The notes under the pieces were generated by a model. That model saw only the letters and a program-made list of their open reading frames with translations, did no database searches and was not told where the DNA came from. From Ramlibacter alkalitolerans (lineage in GTDB: Bacteria > Pseudomonadota > Gammaproteobacteria > Burkholderiales > Burkholderiaceae_C), in assembly GCF_016722765.1 (NCBI RefSeq), contig NZ_JAEQND010000001.1, forward strand, positions 372,001 to 436,000: 64,000 nt of DNA, in the 5' to 3' direction. Positions 52,565 to 63,480 of this stretch are shown here, piece by piece. A program made the position numbers and the translations under genes. The stretch's first letter is position 1, and each line of letters begins with the position of its first letter.

Positions 52565-53233
52565 CTAGAGCGCACCGAGCCAGCACGCCCGCTGGATCGC
52601 CGCCAGCTTGTTGTCCACCCGCAGCTTGTTCATGGCATTGGCCAGGTGGTAGTTGACCGTGCGCTCGGAGCACTGCAGCGTCTGCGCGGTCTCGCGGGCC
52701 GTGAGGCCGCGGAACGCCAGTTCCAGGCATTCGAGCTCGCGCGGGCTGAGCATGGAGCGTGCACTGGCGATCGAGCGTTTCACCAGCGGCCAGATGTTCA
52801 GGGCCGACCACGCCATGAGCGCCGCCTCGGCGCGGTCGGTCAGCTCGCGCGGGCTGAACATGAAACATTCGAAGGCGCGGCCTGCGGGCAGGGAGAATTC
52901 GACCCGCACCATGGTCTGGTAGCCGTGCGCCAGCCAGAGCAGGCGCCAGCGGCTGGCGCGCTGCGGGTCCGATTTGGCGATGGTCTGCCAGGCCACCAGC
53001 GGCGCGTCGGAGTCGCGCCAGCGGGCGCCGAAGTCGCTGCTTTCGGCCAGGGCGTTGGCCGCTTCGGCCACGAGGGGCGGGTGCGCGGCGACCACCTGGC
53101 GGTCGTCACTGCCGCCGAAAGGGTCGGGCCCGAGCACGACCACGGCCTCGACGGAGAATTCCCGCAGCGCCGCCACCCAGTCGCTGAGGATCCCATCGAG
53201 GCCGACACTGTCAAAGTTAGCAGGGATCCCCAT
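52565..53233 (-). CDS. LuxR-family transcriptional regulator
   Basis: A 222-residue regulator. The C-terminal GerE/LuxR helix-turn-helix spans about residues 160-220: MLSPRELECLELAFRGLTAR, ETAQTLQCSERTVNYHLANA, MNKLRVDNKLAAIQRA. The N-terminal 150 residues have no receiver pocket; WLAHGYQTMVRVEFSLPAGR and FECFMFSPRELTDRAEAAL suggest a PAS-like or autoinducer-binding-type fold, but key acyl-homoserine-lactone motifs (WxxxY...D) are not clear. It is divergent from a six-TM histidine kinase gene with 57 bp between starts. That gap holds GGTTGGTG and CATCAACC (7 of 8 paired), a possible operator. Confidence 0.85.
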   Translation of the reverse strand: MGIPANFDSVGLDGILSDWVAALREFSVEAVVVLGPDPFGGSDDRQVVAAHPPLVAEAANALAESSDFGARWRDSDAPLVAWQTIAKSDPQRASRWRLLWLAHGYQTMVRVEFSLPAGRAFECFMFSPRELTDRAEAALMAWSALNIWPLVKRSIASARSMLSPRELECLELAFRGLTARETAQTLQCSERTVNYHLANAMNKLRVDNKLAAIQRACWLGAL

Positions 53234-53290
53234 GGGTCTTGGTTGGTGGCACCGCCGGGCTGTGACAATAGCATCAACCGACCATCATCC

Positions 53291-54616
53291 ATGAACGAGG
53301 ACCTGCACCGGCCCAGCTTCAGCCCGACGCCCGCGCGCGCAGTGTTCGACAACCTGCGCTATCGCCTGCGGAAGTGGGCGACCGCGGAGGTGCTGGCCCC
53401 CATTGCGGATTCGATCCTGCATCCGTCGCACTGGCGCATCCGCGCCCTGGGCTTCTGCACCCTGGTGGGACATCCGCTGTTCTACGGGATCTGGGCGTTC
53501 TGGCTGCCCCAGCCTTATGAGAACCTTTGGTTGCGCCTGCTGATGGCCGTGGGCGGCGCCGCCCTGCTGGCGATCGCGATGATGACCCACTCCCCGCCCA
53601 GTCGCGCCGCCGGCATCGCGCTATCGGGGATCTTCTGGCTCACGCTGCCCTGGTTCTTCACCTGGATGTATTTCTGCAACAGCGGCAATGCGGTCTGGCT
53701 GGCCAGCATGGCCGCCATGCTCCTGATCTACTACCAGCTCACCGACTGGCGCCTGGCCACCGTGGGCGCTGCCGGCGGCGTGCTCCTGGCGTGGCTGGCG
53801 TTCGCCAACTTCGGCCCCAGCGTGCCGCCCGTACCCTCCGATGCGGCCAACACGGTGGTGCTCGCCTTCTGCTGGTTCATGAGCATCATCCTGGGCGTGT
53901 CCACCTCCAACGTGCGGCGCGAGCAGCTCAATTCGACGCTGGACACCATGGGCATCATGGCGCACGAGCTGCGCACGCCGCTGGCCACCATGCAGCTGAT
54001 CGGCGAGGCGCTGCGCAACGAGGCGCCGGCGCATCCCGGCGAAGCCGGCGAGCGGCTCGAGCAGCTCGCCCAGCGCGTGCACAACCTGGTGCGCAACATG
54101 AACCACCAGATCGACATGCAGATGACCAATGCGCGCCTGATGCGGCTGGCCGCGCATGCCGAACGCCTCTCGGCGGCCGAACTGGTGCAGCGGGCGATCA
54201 CCAACTATCCGTTCCGCAGCTCGCGCGAGCGCCAGTGCGTGGTGATCCGCGTCTACGGCGACTTCCACTTCGTCGGCTCGGAGCGCCTGTTCCTGCAGGT
54301 GATCGACAATCTGACCAAGAACGCGCTGCGCTCCCTCGCGGCGGCCTTTTCGGCCACTCGGCCGGGCGACCTGCTGATCGAGATCGGCGCCCATGGCGCG
54401 CGGGGCCGCATCGTCTTCACCGACAATGGCGTCGGCATGGAACCCGAATTGCAGGCGCGCATCTTCCAACCCTTCTTCTCCACGGACCGCGGGACGGGCC
54501 ACGGCCTCGGCCTGGCCTTCTGCCAGCGCGTGGTCCAGGCCGCGCAAGGCACGATCCGCGTGAAGTCCGCCCGCCACCACGGCGCGGTCTTCACGGTCGA
54601 ACTGCCGGTGGCGTAG
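53291..54616 (+). CDS. Six-TM sensor histidine kinase (CqsS/LqsS/PhcS-like architecture)
   Basis: A 441-residue kinase. After a 45-residue cytoplasmic N terminus there are six hydrophobic segments between residues about 48 and 215 (including LGFCTLVGHPLFYGIWAFWL, LLMAVGGAALLAIAMM, ALSGIFWLTLPWFFTWMYF, AVWLASMAAMLLIYYQL) with very short loops and no periplasmic domain. The kinase part has H box MGIMAHELRTPLATM, N box VIDNLTKNALRSL, DNGVGM and GTGHGLGLAFCQRVV. This design is used by the quorum-sensing kinases CqsS, LqsS and PhcS. An atypical response regulator follows 27 bp downstream. No autoinducer synthase is in the window, so the signal is unknown. Confidence 0.88.
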   Translation: MNEDLHRPSFSPTPARAVFDNLRYRLRKWATAEVLAPIADSILHPSHWRIRALGFCTLVGHPLFYGIWAFWLPQPYENLWLRLLMAVGGAALLAIAMMTHSPPSRAAGIALSGIFWLTLPWFFTWMYFCNSGNAVWLASMAAMLLIYYQLTDWRLATVGAAGGVLLAWLAFANFGPSVPPVPSDAANTVVLAFCWFMSIILGVSTSNVRREQLNSTLDTMGIMAHELRTPLATMQLIGEALRNEAPAHPGEAGERLEQLAQRVHNLVRNMNHQIDMQMTNARLMRLAAHAERLSAAELVQRAITNYPFRSSRERQCVVIRVYGDFHFVGSERLFLQVIDNLTKNALRSLAAAFSATRPGDLLIEIGAHGARGRIVFTDNGVGMEPELQARIFQPFFSTDRGTGHGLGLAFCQRVVQAAQGTIRVKSARHHGAVFTVELPVA

Positions 54617-54643
54617 CACAATGCCGCAGGCACCAACCCATCC

Positions 54644-55621
54644 ATGACCTTTCCCCTGTTCCACCGCCCCGGCACCGTCGTCTTCCTGGATGACGATCCA
54701 GACTACCTGGAGATGCTGGCACTGGTGCTGCCCCGGCAGTGGCACCTGAAGCTGTTCCTGCGGCCGACGGACTGCATCGCCCACCTGCTGCAGGAACCGC
54801 CCTTCTGGGAAGCGGACGCATGGAACCAGCAGCAGCTGATCGCACTGTGGCGCGAAGGCAAGCCGCTGATCCCGCAGATCCTCGCCTACTGGTCGCGCTA
54901 CACCGAGCGCTACGCGCTCTCGCGCGTCTGCGTGGTGGACTTCTCGATGCCGGGCATGGACGGCCTGCAGGTGCTGTCCGAGCTGGGCGACTGGCCGGGC
55001 GCGCGCGTGCTGCTCACGGGCCAGGCCGACGAGCAGGTCGCCGTGCGGGCCTTCAACCGCGGGCTGATCGACCAGTTCATCGCCAAGCAGACGCAGGACA
55101 TCTCGCGCCGCCTGATCGAGGCCGTGGAGCACCTGCTGTTCACGTCGCACTCGCGGCACGCCCAGATCTGGCGCACCACGCTCACCCAGGAACAGAGCGC
55201 ACTGCTGCGCGCACCCGGCGTCGACGGCTGGCTGGCCAGCTTCTGCGCCAAGAACTGGGTCGAGCACGTGGCGATCGGCGCCCCGTTCGGCGTGCTGGGC
55301 ATGGATGCCGCCGGCAAGATCGGCTGGCTCCAGCTCGAAACGCCCCAGGGCCTGCCGGCGCTGGCCGAACTGGCGGAGGTGGCGGGCGTGCCCGCAGCCG
55401 GCGTCGAGGACATCCGCAAGGGCCTGCGCCTGGCCGACATCGAGCTGCGCCAGGCGCTTTCCTCGGGCCAGTCGCCGGCCCTGGTCAATGCCTTCCCGAT
55501 CGGCGAGGGCGGCGCCCTGCTCGGCGCCGTGTTCCCGGTCGACGCGCCCAACGGCCCGGACCCGGACAACAGCTACAGCCGCTGGCTGGCCCGGCAACCG
55601 CGGCGGCACGTGCAGGACTAG
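54644..55621 (+). CDS. Response regulator with enlarged receiver domain
   Basis: A 325-residue protein. The receiver has the acidic pocket D16-D18 (VVFLDDDPDY), phosphoacceptor D99 (VVDFSMPGMDGLQ), T125 (LLTG) and K148 (FIAKQ). The spacing from pocket to D99 is about 81 residues rather than the usual 44, because roughly 37 extra residues (around WEADAWNQQQLIALWREGKP) lie between. The C-terminal 150 residues hold no known DNA-binding motif; HVAIGAPFGVLGMDAAGKIG looks like a compact sensor-like fold. It pairs with the kinase 27 bp upstream. Regulators of the Lqs/Cqs type also lack DNA-binding domains. Output is therefore unknown. Confidence 0.82.
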   Translation: MTFPLFHRPGTVVFLDDDPDYLEMLALVLPRQWHLKLFLRPTDCIAHLLQEPPFWEADAWNQQQLIALWREGKPLIPQILAYWSRYTERYALSRVCVVDFSMPGMDGLQVLSELGDWPGARVLLTGQADEQVAVRAFNRGLIDQFIAKQTQDISRRLIEAVEHLLFTSHSRHAQIWRTTLTQEQSALLRAPGVDGWLASFCAKNWVEHVAIGAPFGVLGMDAAGKIGWLQLETPQGLPALAELAEVAGVPAAGVEDIRKGLRLADIELRQALSSGQSPALVNAFPIGEGGALLGAVFPVDAPNGPDPDNSYSRWLARQPRRHVQD

Positions 55622-55636
55622 AGCCTGGCCAACCAC

Positions 55637-55658
55637 CCCCTGTCATTTCTGACAGGGG
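55637..55658. terminator. Hairpin after the response regulator
   Basis: Perfect 9-bp stem CCCCTGTCA / TGACAGGGG with loop TTTC, 15 bp after the response regulator stop. No strong T tract follows (CTTGTG), so it is a moderate terminator candidate, possibly acting in both directions between the convergent regulator and secA genes. Confidence 0.6.
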
Positions 55659-55702
55659 CTTGTGACGAGCTGTGACGATATCACCACAACGGGTGACAAC
55701 CA

Positions 55703-55721
55703 CCGGCCTATAGGGGGCCGG
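55703..55721. terminator. Hairpin downstream of secA
   Basis: Six-bp stem CCGGCC / GGCCGG with a 7-base loop, 12 bp beyond the secA stop on the convergent side. It is a terminator candidate for secA without a T tract. Confidence 0.4.
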
Positions 55722-55733
55722 CGGAGCCTCGGC

Positions 55734-58514
<2,781 letters not shown>

Positions 58515-58683
58515 GGGCGCGGTGGAGGTCACGGTGCACCTTGCGGCGCGCCGGACGGCGCAGTCCTTTTCGTTTCAGCAGGTGGAGGCGCCGCGCGCCC
58601 GAACAAGGCCAGCGCGGCAGCCAAAGCCCCGGATTTTAGCTTTTCGGCAGTCTCCCTGAGCCGTCCTTCACACGCCGGCGTTC

Positions 58684-58740
58684 CGTCATTCCCGCGGAGG
58701 CCCTGCCGTCATTCCCGCGGAGGCGGGAATCCAGGGCTTC
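58684..58740. repeat. Family B repeat, locus 3 (tandem left arms)
   Basis: Two direct copies of the left arm: a truncated one (58684-58700, CGTCATTCCCGCGGAGG) and a full one (58707-58740) ending CCAGGGCTTC. No opposing right arm is present, so this is a solo/tandem version of the element. It lies in the 290-bp gap between the M23 peptidase and secA genes. Confidence 0.75.
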
Positions 58741-58748
58741 CGGATGCG

Positions 58749-58773
58749 AAAAGCCCCGCTCAGCGGGGCTTTT
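58749..58773. terminator. Strong bidirectional intrinsic terminator
   Basis: Perfect 11-bp stem AAAAGCCCCGC / GCGGGGCTTTT with a 3-base loop, 31 bp past the M23 peptidase stop. The A/T flanks supply a T tract on both strands, so it would stop the peptidase transcript on the - strand. Confidence 0.9.
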
Positions 58774-58804
58774 CCGACTCCCGCCCGTGCGGGGGAACCC
58801 TTCC

Positions 58805-59740
58805 TCAATGGCTCGCCGCCGCCAGCTGCTCATTGCCCCGCGCCGCCGCCAGGAACTTGTGCGGATCCTGCGGCACGCCCTGCACCAGCACCTCGAAATG
58901 CAGGTGGGGGCCCGTCGAGCGCCCGGTGGTGCCCACCAGGGCCAGGCGCTGGCCGCGCTTGACCAGGTCGCCCTTCTTCACCAGCAGCTTCGAGGAGTGG
59001 GCATAGCGGGTGACGAGGTTGTTGCCGTGGTCCACTTCGACCATGTTGCCGTACGCCGGGTGCAGTTCGGCCGTGACCACCACGCCGCCCGCGGCCGCGA
59101 GGATCGGCGTGCCGATGCCGCCCTGGAAGTCCAGGCCCGTGTGCAGCGCCTGGCGCCCGGTGAACGGATCGATGCGCCAGCCGAAACGCGAGCCGACCCC
59201 ATGCCCCGGCAGCGGCTGCTGGGTGGGGATCATCATCGTCTTGAGGCGCTGATCGAGCAGGCGCGACTCCATGACGGTGAGCAGGTCGGTCCGCTCGCCG
59301 GTGAGTTGCTCCAGGTCGTTCAGCGTGGCCTGCAGTTCCTCCAGCGTGAGCGGCCGGCCCTCGACCAGCGCGCCGCCGCGGCCGCCGGCCAGCTTCAGGT
59401 CGTTGGGATTGACGCCCGCCAGGCCCGAGACGCGCTCGCTGAGCGCCTCCACCTGCAGCATGCGGGCCTGCATCTGTCCCAGGCGCTTCGCCATCGCATC
59501 GATGTTCTCGCGCATGAAGCGGTCACGCTGCTCGAATTCGTCCTGCACCATCAGCCGCACCACGCTGCCGATCACCGGCCAGCCTTCGCGGGCGCCCTTG
59601 AGGAACACCCAGTGGTACAGGCCGGCCGCCATCAGCATCAGCGCGAGCGATGCGGCGACGAAGGCCAGGACCATCTTCGTTCCGCTCAGGTGGACCGCGC
59701 GACTCTTCGCCAGCCACCCATCCGTGATAATCAAATGCAC
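58805..59740 (-). CDS. M23 family metallopeptidase (cell-wall endopeptidase)
   Basis: A 311-residue inner-membrane-anchored protein. A short cytoplasmic N terminus (HLIITDGWLAKSRAVHLSG) precedes one TM segment (MVLAFVAASLALMLMAAGLY), a coiled-coil-like region (FEQRDRFMRENIDAMAKRLG to RTDLLTVMESRLLDQRL), and a C-terminal M23/LytM domain with SRFGWRIDPFTGRQALHTGLDF, NMVEVDHGNNLVTRYAHSSK and GPHLHFEVLVQG supplying the His and Asp zinc ligands. The GTG at 59740 is chosen because the longer frame would run through the ribosome site GGAGGAGGGG itself. It probably cuts peptidoglycan cross-links or regulates amidases. Confidence 0.93.
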   Translation of the reverse strand: MHLIITDGWLAKSRAVHLSGTKMVLAFVAASLALMLMAAGLYHWVFLKGAREGWPVIGSVVRLMVQDEFEQRDRFMRENIDAMAKRLGQMQARMLQVEALSERVSGLAGVNPNDLKLAGGRGGALVEGRPLTLEELQATLNDLEQLTGERTDLLTVMESRLLDQRLKTMMIPTQQPLPGHGVGSRFGWRIDPFTGRQALHTGLDFQGGIGTPILAAAGGVVVTAELHPAYGNMVEVDHGNNLVTRYAHSSKLLVKKGDLVKRGQRLALVGTTGRSTGPHLHFEVLVQGVPQDPHKFLAAARGNEQLAAASH

Positions 59741-59763
59741 TTGTTTCCCCTCCTCCACTTGTC

Positions 59764-60072
59764 ATGAACCGCCGCCACCACCCGGTGCACGTGCACCAGG
59801 CCGCCGAGGAAGCGCCGACCTTGGCGCGACTCGCGCAGCTGGCGCGCGAATCCGGCGAACGCCTGAAGGCGATCCAGCCGTGCATCCCTGCACCGCTGCG
59901 CGCCTCCGTGCGCCCCGGCCCCATCGACGGGACCACCTGGTGCCTGCTGGTGGACAGCAGCGCCGCTGCCGCGAAGCTCCGGCAGTTGTTGCCTGTTCTT
60001 CAATCGCGGCTCAACAGCAGCGGATGGCAGGTTACCGCGATCCGGCTGAAGCTCGGAAGCCACAAGGCGTAA
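59764..60072 (+). CDS. DUF721 / DciA-like protein
   Basis: A 102-residue basic protein. The segment LARLAQLARESGERLKAIQP at the start and DGTTWCLLVDSSAAAAKLRQLL / PVLQSRLNSSGWQVTAIRLK match the DUF721 fold shared by DciA, the ancestral loader of the DnaB helicase, and related small proteins. The fold is a single KH-like domain that binds DNA. It is divergent from the M23 peptidase gene with only 23 bp between the starts, a pairing commonly conserved near secA in Burkholderiales. Whether it is the true helicase loader is uncertain because it is shorter than most DciA proteins. Confidence 0.75.
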   Translation: MNRRHHPVHVHQAAEEAPTLARLAQLARESGERLKAIQPCIPAPLRASVRPGPIDGTTWCLLVDSSAAAAKLRQLLPVLQSRLNSSGWQVTAIRLKLGSHKA

Positions 60073-60213
60073 CCGGGCGCCCGCTTGTCCTGCGTCAAGA
60101 GCCGGTTGTCCGGAGGGCGGGGAAAGTGCACGAAACGAGCGCGTGGTGGCGGGCGTGCGATGGCAGAAAAGTGTTGTCGCGGAAAGCGCATCGCAGGCAG
60201 TGGCCTCCGGACC

Positions 60214-60343
60214 GGACCAGGACGGGTCCCTGTCCGCCTCAGCGACTGTCCTCCGGCGCGGGTGAGCCGCGTGGCCCGTGCTGATGTTGCGCCCGCGCCT
60301 CCCCCTTTATGTCGCCGAGTCGGACAGGGACCCGTCCTGGTCC
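60214..60343. repeat. Strong inverted repeat in a 436-bp non-coding gap
   Basis: Arms 60214-60246 and 60311-60343 are 33 bases long and match at 31 positions; the outer 23 bases are perfect (the left arm starts GGACCAGGACGGGTCCCTGT). The spacer is 64 bases. The rest of the gap from 60073 to 60508 shows no convincing gene. This could be a mobile REP-type element or a structured RNA. Confidence 0.8.
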
Positions 60344-60459
60344 TGCAACGTGCCGGTGGGAGACGGCTGCCCCCTGGGACGCTCGAAGGCGCAGCGCCTG
60401 CCGCGACAGACCCCGCCCTCCGAAGAGGGCTCCCAAACGATCGGCGACGAACAAACGGA

Positions 60460-60483
60460 AAGGGCTGCATGACTGCAGCCCTT
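60460..60483 (-). terminator. Terminator-like hairpin downstream of the small secreted-protein gene
   Basis: Perfect 9-bp stem AAGGGCTGC / GCAGCCCTT with a 6-base loop, 25 bp after the stop of the - strand gene. Read on the - strand the stem is followed by TTCCGTTTG, a weak T-rich stretch. Confidence 0.7.
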
Positions 60484-60508
60484 CGAGCAAGAAAAACAGC
60501 GCCGCCGA

Positions 60509-60808
60509 TTACAGGCTGCGCTCGCCGGACGGGATCTTGCCCAGGCGCAGCGCATCGATGGCCTGCGCGCGCACCGATTGCGTCTGCAGGTCGGACCGCA
60601 GCGGCGCAAGCACGCGCGAACCGGCCGGTTCCTGGCTGCGCGTCAGCGGCACCCGCGCGGCTTCGGCAGCGACTTCCGCGCGCGTGCGGCTGCCGTCGAT
60701 GCGCAGCGCGAACTGGGAACCATCGGCTTCGTCGGCTTGCGCGATGCCGGAGGCGGCAGCAGCGATGGCGGCGAGGGCAGTGGCGGCAAACAGGAGCTTG
60801 GCGTTCAT
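60509..60808 (-). CDS. Small secreted protein, DUF4148-like
   Basis: A 99-residue protein with a Sec signal peptide (MNAKLLFAATALAAIAAAAS, cleavage near AQA). The mature part has TRAEVAAEAARVPLTRS, reminiscent of the TRAEV-x-AEL core of DUF4148 proteins that are numerous in Burkholderiales and have no known role. The ATG has an AAAGG ribosome site. The gene lies downstream of a QseC-like kinase on the same strand with a 150-bp gap. The gap region (60809-60958) carries no other gene; small secreted DUF4148 proteins often respond to stress or metals through neighbouring two-component systems. Confidence 0.72.
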   Translation of the reverse strand: MNAKLLFAATALAAIAAAASGIAQADEADGSQFALRIDGSRTRAEVAAEAARVPLTRSQEPAGSRVLAPLRSDLQTQSVRAQAIDALRLGKIPSGERSL

Positions 60809-60958
60809 GACGGACCTTTCGAACAGTGAGCAGGGGACAGGGTTCGCCGGCCGCCGCGGAGGGCCTTTTCTCCTCCGCGTCAACCGTGCTCTCACTGTAG
60901 GCAGGCCTCTTTAGGTGAGCCTGAGCGCTTTCTTAGCTGGCCGTGAGCGCGCGCAGGT

Positions 60959-62302
60959 TCACACCGATTCGATCCGCGCGATCAGGCCGCTGCGGTCCTC
61001 GCGATTGCGCAGCGTGAGCAGGAGACCCGCGCGCCGCGCCGCCGCCTGCGCGATCGACAGGCCCAGGCCGCTGCCGTTGGCGCCGTTGCCCGGCACGCGG
61101 AAGAAGCGGTCGAACACGCGCGGCAGGAGTTCCTGCGGAATCCCCGGGCCGGTGTCCACCACTTCGACGGCCACGCGCCCCGGTTCCTCCTGCAGCACGC
61201 GCACGTCCACCATGCCGCCCTCGGGCGTGTAGCGCAGCGCGTTCTCGATCAGGTTGTCCACCAGGCTGCGCAGGTCGCCCTGCGCGCAGTGCAGCGTGAT
61301 GGGACCGGCGGGCCTGGCCGGGCCGACCAGGCCCAGGTCGATGTTGCGCTGGTCGGCCAGCCCGATCAGCGTGTTGATGCTTTCGCGCAGCTGCACCTGC
61401 AAGTCGATGATCGCGGGCCCGTCGGCGCCCGCGGCCTCCTGGCGCGACAGGCGCAGCAACTGGTCCACCAGCCGCTGCGCCCGCTTCACGCCGGCTTCGA
61501 GCTGCGCGAAGCGACTCGCGCTGGCCACGCAGTTGACGTCCTGCCGCATGTTTTCCAGCTGCAGCCCGATGGCCGTGATCGGCGTGCGCAGTTCGTGGGC
61601 GGCGTCCTGCACGAACCGCCGCTGCGTGGTGAACGCATCGCGCAGGCGGCGCAGCAGCGCATTGAACGAGTGCACCAGCGGCGCGATCTCCGCCGGCACG
61701 TTGGTGAGGGACAGCTCCGCGATGTTGTGCTCGTCCTGCTGCAAGGTCTGGCGGCCGATGTCCCGCAGCGCGGCCGACATGGCCCGCGCCACGCCCCACA
61801 GCGCCAGCATCGACAGCGGCAGCAGCAGCAGGATGGGAAGCGCCGCCGCACCCGCGCGCTCCGCCGCCAGGGTGGAGCGGAAGCTGCCGCTCTGCACCAC
61901 CTGCACCGCGTGGCCACCGGGCGTGGCGGCCGGCAAGGTGTAGACGCGCCACGACTGCCCGCCGCCCTCGACGTCGTGGAAGCCCGCGCGCGGCTGCAGC
62001 CCCAGCTTCAGGTCCGGCCACGAGGTCACCTTCAGCGCGCCGCCCTCGAAGGTCTGCACCACGTAGGCGCCCCACTTGAAGACGCGCTCGGCGTTCTGCG
62101 GCATCGGCTGGATCGCGCTGTTGTCGGCGACGACGGAGGCCAGCTGCTGCATCTGGTCGTCCATGAAGGTGCTGACCATGCGCGCATAGGACCAGTAGGA
62201 GATCACCGCGCCCACGGCGCCCACCACCAGGAACAGCGGCAGCAGCCACAGCAGCAGGGCCCGGCGCAGCGAGCACATGCGGGGGAACACGTGGTATTTC
62301 AT
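60959..62302 (-). CDS. Sensor histidine kinase, QseC-like
   Basis: A 447-residue inner-membrane kinase: TM1 (ALLLWLLPLFLVVGAVGAVI), a periplasmic region of about 130 residues (with FMDDQMQQLASVVADNSAIQ and the PAATPGGHAVQVVQSG stretch), TM2 (AALPILLLLPLSMLALWGVA), HAMP-like linker, the phosphoacceptor block QDAAHELRTPITAI, N box VDNLIENALRYTP, DTGPGIPQEL and GSGLGLSIAQAAA. The domain order is that of QseC/TctE-type sensors. The start overlaps the response regulator stop by 4 bp. It differs clearly from the other kinase of this kind at 14.3-15.7 kb. Confidence 0.92.
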   Translation of the reverse strand: MKYHVFPRMCSLRRALLLWLLPLFLVVGAVGAVISYWSYARMVSTFMDDQMQQLASVVADNSAIQPMPQNAERVFKWGAYVVQTFEGGALKVTSWPDLKLGLQPRAGFHDVEGGGQSWRVYTLPAATPGGHAVQVVQSGSFRSTLAAERAGAAALPILLLLPLSMLALWGVARAMSAALRDIGRQTLQQDEHNIAELSLTNVPAEIAPLVHSFNALLRRLRDAFTTQRRFVQDAAHELRTPITAIGLQLENMRQDVNCVASASRFAQLEAGVKRAQRLVDQLLRLSRQEAAGADGPAIIDLQVQLRESINTLIGLADQRNIDLGLVGPARPAGPITLHCAQGDLRSLVDNLIENALRYTPEGGMVDVRVLQEEPGRVAVEVVDTGPGIPQELLPRVFDRFFRVPGNGANGSGLGLSIAQAAARRAGLLLTLRNREDRSGLIARIESV

Positions 62303-62973
62303 GCCTGCCCCTGCGCGCCGGTCGTCACGCGCCAGCCCAGCCCGCGCACGTTGCGGATGCTGTCCGGCCCGAGCTTGCGGCGCATGCCGTGGATCAGGAC
62401 GTCGACCGCGTTGCTGGTGACTTCCTCGCCCCAGCCGTAGATGCGGTTCTCCAACTGCTCGCGCGAGAGGATGGCGCCCGGGCGTTCGAGCAGCGCATGC
62501 AGCAGCGCGAACTCGCGGGCCGAGAGTTGCGAGCGCTCGCCCTGCACCATCACCTCGCGCGTGGTCAGGTCCAGTTGCAGTGCCGCATTGCCGATCAGCG
62601 AATGCGCGCTGCCGTCGCGGCGGCGGATCACGGCGCGCATGCGGGCCACCAGTTCGCGCATCTCGTAGGGCTTGAGCAGGTAGTCGTCGGCGCCGAGGTC
62701 GAGGCCGTTGACGCGGTCGTCGACGCCATCGCGGGCCGTGAGCACGAGCACGGGCGTGGCGTCGCCGCGGCTGCGCGCATGCCGCAGCACCTCGACGCCA
62801 TCGCGCTTGGGCAGGCCCAGGTCCAGCAGCACGCAGGCGTAGTCGCCATCGGCCCAGGCGCTTTGCGCCAGCAGGCCATCCTTCACCCAGTCGACCGACC
62901 AGCCCTGGGAGGACAGCGCCTCCTTCAGGCTATGGCCGATCATCTCGTCGTCCTCGACCAGCAGCACGCGCAT
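62299..62973 (-). CDS. OmpR-family response regulator, QseB-like
   Basis: A 224-residue regulator: receiver with D8/D9, phosphoacceptor D51 (VLLDLGLPKRDGVEVL), TARDGVDDRV and LLKPYEMRELV, then a winged-helix effector (SAREFALLHALLERPGAILS, SNAVDVLIHGMRRKLG, VRGLGWRVTT). The ATG at 62973 is preferred because the longer frame adds ten residues with no family match. It is the first gene of the pair. Its upstream region of about 500 bp is shared with the divergent PQQ dehydrogenase gene, so the pair may regulate that gene, as two-component systems often do for alcohol oxidation. Confidence 0.92.
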   Translation of the reverse strand: MRVLLVEDDEMIGHSLKEALSSQGWSVDWVKDGLLAQSAWADGDYACVLLDLGLPKRDGVEVLRHARSRGDATPVLVLTARDGVDDRVNGLDLGADDYLLKPYEMRELVARMRAVIRRRDGSAHSLIGNAALQLDLTTREVMVQGERSQLSAREFALLHALLERPGAILSREQLENRIYGWGEEVTSNAVDVLIHGMRRKLGPDSIRNVRGLGWRVTTGAQGQA

Positions 62974-63480
62974 GTTCGCCACTCCTGGCCCGCACACTAG
63001 CACCGTCGTCTTAGTTGTGCATTAGCGTGCCGGCCCGCCCGCCCGCCCGCGCACGCGGTTAGCAGCGGCGCGCCGGCGCCCAGGCAGAAAGATCCCTAAG
63101 GCCGCGCGGTGAAGCACCGATGCCGGGCCCGTGCCACCGTTGTTGACAAGGGGCAGACGCGGGAATAGCCTCCGGCCCACCAACAAACCTGCCTACGCGC
63201 GTGCACCCGCGCCGAGGGCAAGCGGACCACCACCACAGGCCGGGCCTGGGCCGCGTCCGCAGTCATGCCGTCGTGGGCCGGCGGGATCGCGCCTTGCGCG
63301 CCGATGCTCGCCACTGGCGCGCCGCCGTTGCGGCGCGCCCTGGAACTCCTTTCGCGCCTTCGCGCTGTCGCGTGGCCTGCCGGGCGCGCGGTGGCGCAGC
63401 GCCTGTGCCCCACGTCGCGGGGCGATCGCGACGATCTTCCGGGCGGATTCGCCCAGGATCACGATGACGAGGAGATGACC
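62974..63480. promoter_or_regulatory. Divergent 507-bp intergenic region with one promoter candidate
   Basis: It holds no gene that I can support. On the + strand TTGACA at 63143-63148 is followed 17 bases later by TAGCCT (63166-63171), a sigma-70-like pair with a good -35 and weak -10, about 310 bp before the dehydrogenase start. Short CGCCC tandem repeats lie at about 63036-63052. A ribosome site AGGAG sits at 63470-63474. Confidence 0.35.

Noticed and set aside
60085-60810. 241-codon + strand frame across the strong inverted repeat
   Set aside because: It runs through the inverted repeat and terminator hairpin and antisense to the small secreted-protein gene; its Arg/Ala/Pro-rich translation matches no family and no ribosome site is seen.
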